Assembly: GCF_900172295.1 (NCBI RefSeq)
Contig: NZ_FWFL01000004.1
Location: forward strand, 333,940-397,939
DNA from: Roseovarius litorisediminis
GTDB taxonomy: Bacteria > Pseudomonadota > Alphaproteobacteria > Rhodobacterales > Rhodobacteraceae
Direction of reading: 5' to 3'
Length of the DNA stretch: 64,000 nt
The position numbers and the translations under genes were made by a program. Below are positions 59,806 to 64,000 of the stretch, in pieces; positions within the stretch are counted from its first letter, which is position 1; each line of letters begins with the position of its first letter. The notes below the pieces were generated by a model. The model worked only from the letters and a program-made list of their open reading frames with translations. It made no database searches and was not told where the DNA came from.

Positions 59806-60003
59806 TCAGCCAAACATCCCCAGAACCGCCTGCAACCCGCCACGGATCAACAGATCGACCAGAGAGAAAAACACTGCCGTCAGCGCCGCCATGATAAACA
59901 CCATCACTGTGGTCAGCATAACCTCGCGCCGGGTTGGCCAGACGACCTTGGAAACCTCGGACCGGACCTGCTGAATAAATTGAAGCGGATTAGTGCGTGC
60001 CAT
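59806..60003 (-). CDS. secE: preprotein translocase subunit SecE
   Basis: A 65-residue single-helix subunit of SecYEG. The amphipathic Phe-Ile-Gln-Gln-Val-Arg-Ser-Glu-Val-Ser-Lys-Val-Val-Trp-Pro-Thr helix (about 8-23) is the family signature, followed by one transmembrane helix (33-58). Standard short alphaproteobacterial form. Located in the usual secE-nusG-rplK order. Confidence 0.95.
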   Translation of the reverse strand: MARTNPLQFIQQVRSEVSKVVWPTRREVMLTTVMVFIMAALTAVFFSLVDLLIRGGLQAVLGMFG

Positions 60004-60120
60004 GTGCCCTGTCTTCTCTCAAGAAACCTATGTGCGCCACATACGCGGGCAGATCGGCAAATTCAAGGCCAGAAGCCGCTTAACGGCCCTGGCCCTTCAG
60101 ATGTTGCGCTTATACCTGGC

Positions 60121-60861
60121 TTAGCCCTGCTGTGCCTCGGCTGCGATCCGGTCAAACGGGTCCAGCTGATCCTGTGAAACCGGATCGGGCTCTGCCAGGC
60201 GCGAAAAGTCGGGGCTTTGGTAGCCTTCGGTCCATTTCGCGGGCAGCCGATCCATGAAAGCATCAATACGCTCGGCCCCGGCTTCAGCGCGCTGACGGAT
60301 GGATTCGGCCAGTTTCGGGTTCCTTCTGTCGATCCGCTGCCAGAGTCCGACAAGCAGTTCGGCAACACGGTCAGGTCCAAGGCTGAAATACGAAATCAGG
60401 ATGACCCAAAAGCTGACAAACAAGAAGACCGGCAAGAACCATGGCCGAAGCACCATGATCAGCGCGAGAACTGCGATGATGGAATGTTTACGTGTCGGCG
60501 TATAGTTCACCACCTTGTCCGACAGCCAGATCAACCCCCGCGACGGCGACAGGCGGCTGAGCACGGGAATCACCAGCTTTTTCTGAACTTTCGCAATATG
60601 GGGATTTGTACGACGCGGATGCCTTACCTTTTTTGGCGCGGGTTCCAGAACGTCGTCGGAAATATCAGGTATCAGATCCGGCAGGCTTTTGTGGCTTACC
60701 TCGCGCTTTTGCTCAACCATGATCCTGCGGATCAACCTGTCGGCAGTTTGCTCGGCAATCTCGGGGGACTGGGCGTCGACAGGGGGATGCCCGCTAAATT
60801 CCCGCCCCTCGTGGGGCAGATAGGCCAGTGGATCTGGCGCGCCTTTCGATCTTTTACTCAT
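60121..60861 (-). CDS. membrane protein of unknown function upstream of secE
   Basis: A 246-residue protein with a basic, disordered N-terminus (about 1-95, rich in Arg, Lys and Pro). Two closely spaced hydrophobic helices lie at about 125-160, followed by an acidic, helical C-terminal region. The ATG at 60861 is the first that gives plausible content; the open frame to 61026 would add 55 residues with no likeness. Not recognised as a named family, but related proteins occur in roseobacters. Its stop is 117 bases from the secE start in the same direction. Confidence 0.7.
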   Translation of the reverse strand: MSKRSKGAPDPLAYLPHEGREFSGHPPVDAQSPEIAEQTADRLIRRIMVEQKREVSHKSLPDLIPDISDDVLEPAPKKVRHPRRTNPHIAKVQKKLVIPVLSRLSPSRGLIWLSDKVVNYTPTRKHSIIAVLALIMVLRPWFLPVFLFVSFWVILISYFSLGPDRVAELLVGLWQRIDRRNPKLAESIRQRAEAGAERIDAFMDRLPAKWTEGYQSPDFSRLAEPDPVSQDQLDPFDRIAAEAQQG

Positions 60862-61270
60862 GGCAGCACTCGGTCTGTTCTGTCTGCGCCCCCACGCGTA
60901 CCCCCCCTTGGCCAATAGCACCAAGGGGGTTAAAGGTTTTCCTAAGGCTGAAATCTGGCAAATTAAAGGCAACCCGGTGTCGGAAATCTGGCGCCGCCAA
61001 TTTTGACACTTACCGCATACAGGCATGAATACCGCATACAGGCATGAATAAGACCCCGCCAGCTACCCGGCAGGGCCTTACCTTCACCCAAAAAACTCGC
61101 ACTGAAATCCGCGCCGAGCCAAAACGATTCGTCTCTCCAACTCTGCGCAATCCTTTCTGGCACAGATGCGGATGTTATCCGATAGCAAGACGTCATAGCG
61201 CCCGATGCCATGCCGTTTTGCCGTGGCAGAGCGCAACTCTGACAAAAAGACCGGAACTGTCTAAACCTGA
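60862..61270. promoter_or_regulatory. 409-base gap upstream of the secE-linked gene
   Basis: Contains the tandem 19-base direct repeat (61011-61048) and should carry the promoter of the leftward gene that starts at 60861. No open frame with good start and codon usage and no stable RNA was recognised. FkbM transcription probably ends in its upper part, but I saw no clear U-tract hairpin. Confidence 0.4.
61011..61048. repeat. tandem 19-bp direct repeat
   Basis: Two exact head-to-tail copies of TACCGCATACAGGCATGAA (61011-61029 and 61030-61048), located 150-187 bases upstream of the gene starting at 60861. Confidence 0.88.
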
Positions 61271-61984
61271 CTAAGCATAGGCATTATTCTGAAAAAGCGG
61301 CACTGACAGCGGCTCAAAATACAGATCCACCTGCCAGAAACATCTGTCCCCTGGCCGCCAAAGAGGATCGGACATATCGACCACGCCAAAACCTTTGGTG
61401 CGCATGTACGAGACCATTTCATCGAACAGCAGGGAATCCGACGCAATCTGAAAGCCGTAGGTTTCAATGACAACCAGAGACGCGTTGGCAAGGATGTTCT
61501 TCGATCCTTCCAGAATGGGCAGTTCATAGCCATGCGTATCAAGCTTCAGCATATAAGGCGGACGGAGGCCGGCGTTCGGTTCAACAAGATCATCAAGGCG
61601 CACGGCGTCGACGACCAAAGGATTGGCACAATTGTCCGGTTCGGCCTTGCCGCCAAACGGATCATCGCCATTGAAACTGATTTTCCCTTTCTGGTTGCTT
61701 GCCGCTGCAATTTTGTACTGCGGCCGCGGGTGGGATCTGGAAAATTCTTCAAGGGCGGGCTGGTGATGTGGATTGGCTTCAATCAAAAGGTAATCAGCGT
61801 CAGGAAAATAGTCTCTTGTCTGCACGGTCCAGCGCCCATCCGACGCGCCGACATCAATCACTGTCTGCACTTTTACGCCGCGCGACGATATTCTGTGCAG
61901 TGCCGCGCGGGCATGCAGTTTCTTTTTCTCTTTAAATCGGCGCCGCCAAGACGCCGGGATTGCCTTTTTCAGGAAGGTCTTCAT
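61271..61984 (-). CDS. FkbM family methyltransferase
   Basis: A 237-residue SAM-dependent methyltransferase. The SAM motif Val-Ile-Asp-Val-Gly-Ala-Ser-Asp-Gly is near residues 40-48. An acidic motif ends strand 2 (Leu-Ile-Glu-Ala-Asn), and Lys-Leu-Asp-Thr-His-Gly-Tyr-Glu near 150 is the FkbM signature. The N-terminal 20 residues are basic. FkbM proteins O-methylate sugars or polyketides, or modify surface glycans; no glycan genes lie nearby. It lies between tRNA-Trp and the secE-linked gene on the same strand. Confidence 0.83.
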   Translation of the reverse strand: MKTFLKKAIPASWRRRFKEKKKLHARAALHRISSRGVKVQTVIDVGASDGRWTVQTRDYFPDADYLLIEANPHHQPALEEFSRSHPRPQYKIAAASNQKGKISFNGDDPFGGKAEPDNCANPLVVDAVRLDDLVEPNAGLRPPYMLKLDTHGYELPILEGSKNILANASLVVIETYGFQIASDSLLFDEMVSYMRTKGFGVVDMSDPLWRPGDRCFWQVDLYFEPLSVPLFQNNAYA

Positions 61985-62143
61985 TGCAGATCCTCGTCTC
62001 TTGTCAGGGACGAAGGGTTACAAGTTTTGGGAACAGGCGGCAACGACCTAGTTTAATCGGGCAGTGAACAGGTCTGCGTGGATACGCTGCGCACTGGCCA
62101 CAGGAATCGCAGAACGCGCCAGAGGAAAATTTTCAGATTGAAA

Positions 62144-62219
62144 TGGCAGGGGCACCAGGGCTCGAACCCGGGACCTACGGTTTTGGAGACCGTCGCTCTA
62201 CCAGCTGAGCTATACCCCT
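62144..62219 (-). tRNA. trnW: tRNA-Trp (CCA anticodon)
   Basis: A 76-nucleotide cloverleaf read leftward, beginning AGGGGTATAGCTCAG and ending in an encoded CCA. The anticodon CCA lies at 62184-62186 in the loop CTCCAAA, the T-loop GGTTCGAGCC is intact, and acceptor arms AGGGGTA/TGCCCCT pair. tRNA-Trp near secE-nusG is the usual alphaproteobacterial order. Confidence 0.96.
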
Positions 62220-62351
62220 ATCGCTGCGTCGGATTACGGCACCTTAAGCCCGGAATCAAGCGTGCAATCTCCTATTTTTGCGGTTCGGTCCCTAAAACCT
62301 GCTTCGGCAGCATGGCCGCGTAGCCCGGCATGGCAATTCAGGTGCCGATTT

Positions 62352-62732
62352 TCAGACCAGCGCCCAGGCCATCATGCCCATCCCGATCAACCCGAAAGTG
62401 AAGATAACCGAGCGCACCAACGGAACACCCGCGATGTAAACTGCGATATAGACGATGCGCGACAAGACGAAAATTTCAGCACCCAGTGTCGCCAATGATA
62501 AATCTGCGCCATTCACCACCAGGGCCAATAGTCCCAGCCCTAGAAAAACCGGCAGATTTTCAGCGAAATTTGCCGCCGCTTTCAAGGTCCGGGCCCGGTA
62601 CACGCCGGGTTCAGGGAGGCTGTCGCGCGGCCCGGAATAGGCCACTGGCCCAATCCGGGCAAACAACATCAGCCCCGCCATGTAGACATTGACCAGATAA
62701 AGGGCCATCGCAGCCAGTATCCAAAAAACCAT
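62352..62732 (-). CDS. MAPEG family membrane protein
   Basis: A 126-residue integral membrane protein with four helices, of the MAPEG (eicosanoid/glutathione) superfamily. Asn and Arg-Gly-type polar residues between helices 1 and 2 and the Pro-Glu-Pro-Gly-Val-Tyr-Arg-Ala segment (near 42-49) resemble bacterial MAPEG proteins. Function in bacteria is mostly unknown; glutathione transferase-like activity is possible. The divergent neighbour is an XRE regulator with palindromes between the two starts, so control by it is possible. Confidence 0.78.
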   Translation of the reverse strand: MVFWILAAMALYLVNVYMAGLMLFARIGPVAYSGPRDSLPEPGVYRARTLKAAANFAENLPVFLGLGLLALVVNGADLSLATLGAEIFVLSRIVYIAVYIAGVPLVRSVIFTFGLIGMGMMAWALV

Positions 62733-62775
62733 CCTTCGCTCCTTTTGATTTCCACAAAGGCTAGATATGAAGCTC

Positions 62776-62806
62776 GGGGAATATCCCCAATTCCCTCGTG
62801 GGGAAT
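62776..62806. promoter_or_regulatory. palindromic operator region upstream of the XRE gene
   Basis: Two overlapping symmetric elements: GGGGAATATCCCC (62776-62788) and ATTCCC-tcgtg-GGGAAT (62790-62806). The second ends six bases before the ATG and overlaps the ribosome-binding site, a position suited to autorepression and control of the divergent MAPEG gene. Confidence 0.55.
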
Positions 62807-62812
62807 AGTTGC

Positions 62813-63613
62813 ATGAAAAATGACTTTCGGTTCGGAAAGGCGCTCAAAGCCTTGCGCAGTGCGCTCAACCTCAGCCAGTTGGCATTAGCCAACCGGTTGG
62901 GCAGCACGCAGCGCCATGTCTCGTTTCTGGAAACCGGAAGATCGCGCCCCTCGCCAGCCTTTCTCCAACGCCTGTGTGCCGAACTGAACCTGAGTGCGGC
63001 ACAGCGCGGCGCCCTCTTTGAGGCTTCGGACCACCGCACTCCCTACCCGCGCCGCACTCTCAGTTCGGACGAGGTGACGGACACCTTGAATATGATCACC
63101 TGCCGCATCCTTGATAACTGGCCCTTCCCCGGATTCATCCTAAACCCGGAATGGACTGTGCTGCGGATGAACGCGCCCGCACGGGTCATGTTTTCCAACC
63201 TCGGGGTCGATCCTGACAACGAATCCCCTAATCTGTTGCAGTTACTACTGTCGCCACAATTTCGCGCCCGGATTCTGAACTGGGGCGAGGCCAGTCAGGG
63301 GCTGTATTTCCGAATGCTGGAAAAAGCCGAACGTGTTCCTGAGATTCGACAAGCCTTTGATCAGGCGCGTCGTGAAGGTGTGTTTGACCATATCCCACAG
63401 ATGATCACCGGCAATCATCCTGCACCGATCTATGTACCTTTACGACTGAGTGTGCCCGGCGGGCCTACGCTGGAGATGACATCGTTTGTGGGGCAACTGG
63501 CTACGGTGCAGGACGCGATAATCGAAGGATTAGAGGTTGAACTGATGGTGCCGCTGGACGATGCGACCGATGCGCAGATACGCGCAAAGGGCCAGGGCAG
63601 CAAATTATTCTGA
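62813..63613 (+). CDS. XRE-family regulator with a MmyB-like ligand-binding domain
   Basis: A 266-residue protein: Cro/C1-type helix-turn-helix (about 8-62, with Leu-Ser-Gln-Leu-Ala-Leu-Ala-Asn-Arg-Leu-Gly and Ser-Thr-Gln-Arg-His-Val-Ser-Phe-Leu-Glu), then a MmyB-like sensory domain (about 95-260). Such regulators are often local and autoregulated. ATG 62813 is preceded by GGGGAATAG; an in-frame GTG at 62798 lies inside the operator and is unlikely to be used. Ligand unknown. Confidence 0.9.
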   Translation: MKNDFRFGKALKALRSALNLSQLALANRLGSTQRHVSFLETGRSRPSPAFLQRLCAELNLSAAQRGALFEASDHRTPYPRRTLSSDEVTDTLNMITCRILDNWPFPGFILNPEWTVLRMNAPARVMFSNLGVDPDNESPNLLQLLLSPQFRARILNWGEASQGLYFRMLEKAERVPEIRQAFDQARREGVFDHIPQMITGNHPAPIYVPLRLSVPGGPTLEMTSFVGQLATVQDAIIEGLEVELMVPLDDATDAQIRAKGQGSKLF

Positions 63614-63648
63614 AATGAGTGGGCACAAATCCTGAATAGCCACTCATT
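63614..63648 (+). terminator. possible weak terminator after the XRE gene
   Basis: AATGAGTGG (63614-63622) and CCACTCATT (63640-63648) are 9-base arms beginning at the stop codon, with a 17-base loop and no direct U-tract. Confidence 0.4.
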
Positions 63649-63757
63649 ACGGGTAAAAAAGGATTTTTCGCGATCCAAAGAACCTGCGGAACACCGTCGC
63701 AATGCCGACAAAGGCAACTAGCATCAAAACACCAACGGGTATGAACGCGATCCCCAT
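63647..63757 (-). CDS. possible 36-residue single-helix membrane peptide
   Basis: An open frame of 36 codons that is too short for ordinary gene calling. It starts Met-Gly-Ile-Ala-Phe-Ile-Pro, has a hydrophobic helix (about residues 3-23) and ends with a strongly basic stretch (Arg-Arg, then Arg-Lys). This inside-positive pattern is typical of real small membrane proteins. It lies downstream of the tuf terminator on the same strand. It has no good ribosome-binding site, and 3' overlap with the XRE hairpin weakens the case. Confidence 0.35.
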   Translation of the reverse strand: MGIAFIPVGVLMLVAFVGIATVFRRFFGSRKILFYP

Positions 63758-63815
63758 AGGGGAAACGTCGTCATTCCGGATCTAAATGCCAAAGAGCGTT
63801 TTCAAACGGATAAAC

Positions 63816-63848
63816 GACAAAAAAGAAGGCGGCCAAACTATGGCCGCC
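63816..63848 (-). terminator. terminator of tuf
   Basis: Stem GGCGGCCA (63828-63835) and TGGCCGCC (63841-63848), 5-base loop, followed leftward by a T-rich run. It lies 29 bases past the tuf stop. Confidence 0.88.
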
Positions 63849-63877
63849 CTCAGAGCATTTCAGCGAGTAAACTTGGT

Positions 63878-64000
63878 TTACTCGATAATTTTCGACACGA
63901 CGCCGGCGCCGACGGTGCGGCCGCCTTCGCGGATGGCGAAGCGCAGGCCGTCTTCCATGGCGATCGGCGCGATCAGTTCAACCGTGAACTTCAGGTTGTC
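63878..64000 (-). CDS. tuf: elongation factor Tu (C-terminal end only)
   Basis: The last 40 codons are in the window; the gene continues past the right edge. The frame gives the end of domain 3 of EF-Tu, including [10 protein letters not shown] and the typical [12 protein letters not shown]. EF-Tu carries aminoacyl-tRNA to the ribosome. The stop is TAA at 63878-63880, and a terminator follows. The location next to tRNA-Trp and secE-nusG matches the conserved alphaproteobacterial order. Confidence 0.95.
   Translation of the reverse strand, partial: DNLKFTVELIAPIAMEDGLRFAIREGGRTVGAGVVSKIIE

Noticed and set aside
61011..61048. Possible start of a CRISPR array
   Set aside because: The two repeat copies are directly adjacent with no spacer, and no cas gene lies in the window.
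62144..62219. Genomic island inserted at tRNA-Trp
   Set aside because: The tRNA has its full 3' end, no duplicated 3' fragment was found nearby, and no integrase gene is adjacent.

Overview
The window is a chromosomal segment of an alphaproteobacterium, almost certainly a member of the Rhodobacterales (Roseobacter group). The grounds are a tad pilus operon, a complete ybgC-tolQRAB-pal-cpoB operon followed by tilS and ftsH, a DUF484-xerC pair, phosphatidylcholine synthase, a VPLPA-type C-terminal sorting signal, a DUF1127 mini-protein and the composition of the proteins. The genus cannot be fixed from sequence reading alone. Coding density is high, most junctions are short or overlapping (ATGA and GTGA), and I see no prophage, insertion sequence, integron or CRISPR array.

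Layout. 1-4.7 kb: 3' part of a tad locus (tadB end, tadC, two TPR lipoproteins, a GxGD prepilin peptidase, an AAA ATPase), closed by a terminator. 4.8-10.2 kb: an outer-membrane beta-barrel protein, a ligase-associated DEXH helicase with its PdeM phosphoesterase partner, a membrane LytTR regulator and a hotdog thioesterase. 10.3-13.8 kb: one-carbon genes fhs and folD plus a MOSC protein. 13.8-23.4 kb: one long leftward unit, ybgC-tolQ-tolR-tolA-tolB-pal-cpoB-tilS-ftsH-tam, covering envelope constriction, tRNA-Ile modification and membrane proteolysis. 23.5-31.4 kb: TauE/SafE permease, thpR, an unknown gene, ruvC-ruvA-ruvB, a DUF1127 protein, a one-helix membrane protein, prmA and an MFS transporter. 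31.5-36.2 kb: priA, transaldolase, DUF484 and xerC. 36.2-44.7 kb: cytochrome P460, phosphatidylcholine synthase, ogt, an OmpA-family lipid-envelope protein, an AhpD-like protein, a GNAT protein, a cinA-like protein, sfsA, a small unknown protein, acyl-CoA dehydrogenase and methionine aminopeptidase. 44.8-47.6 kb: a VPLPA-CTERM surface protein and a divergent TetR regulator/alpha-beta hydrolase pair with visible operators. 47.8-60.0 kb: the transcription-translation cluster secE-nusG-rplK-rplA-rplJ-rplL-rpoB-rpoC (leftward). 60.1-64 kb: an unknown membrane protein, an FkbM methyltransferase, tRNA-Trp, a MAPEG protein, an XRE regulator with a palindromic operator, a possible 36-residue membrane peptide and the 3' end of tuf.

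Most of the gene content is conserved housekeeping. What stands out is mostly between genes: a GTACG-rich repeat that follows two unrelated genes in the same orientation, two back-to-back perfect inverted repeats between rpoB and rpoC, a series of hairpins between rplL and rpoB, three spaced copies of a TetR-type operator, and palindromes over the XRE gene start. I found no convincing new multi-gene system; the candidates that deserve checking are listed as findings with modest scores. All start sites were chosen by ribosome-binding site, signal peptide and family length; several genes use GTG or TTG.
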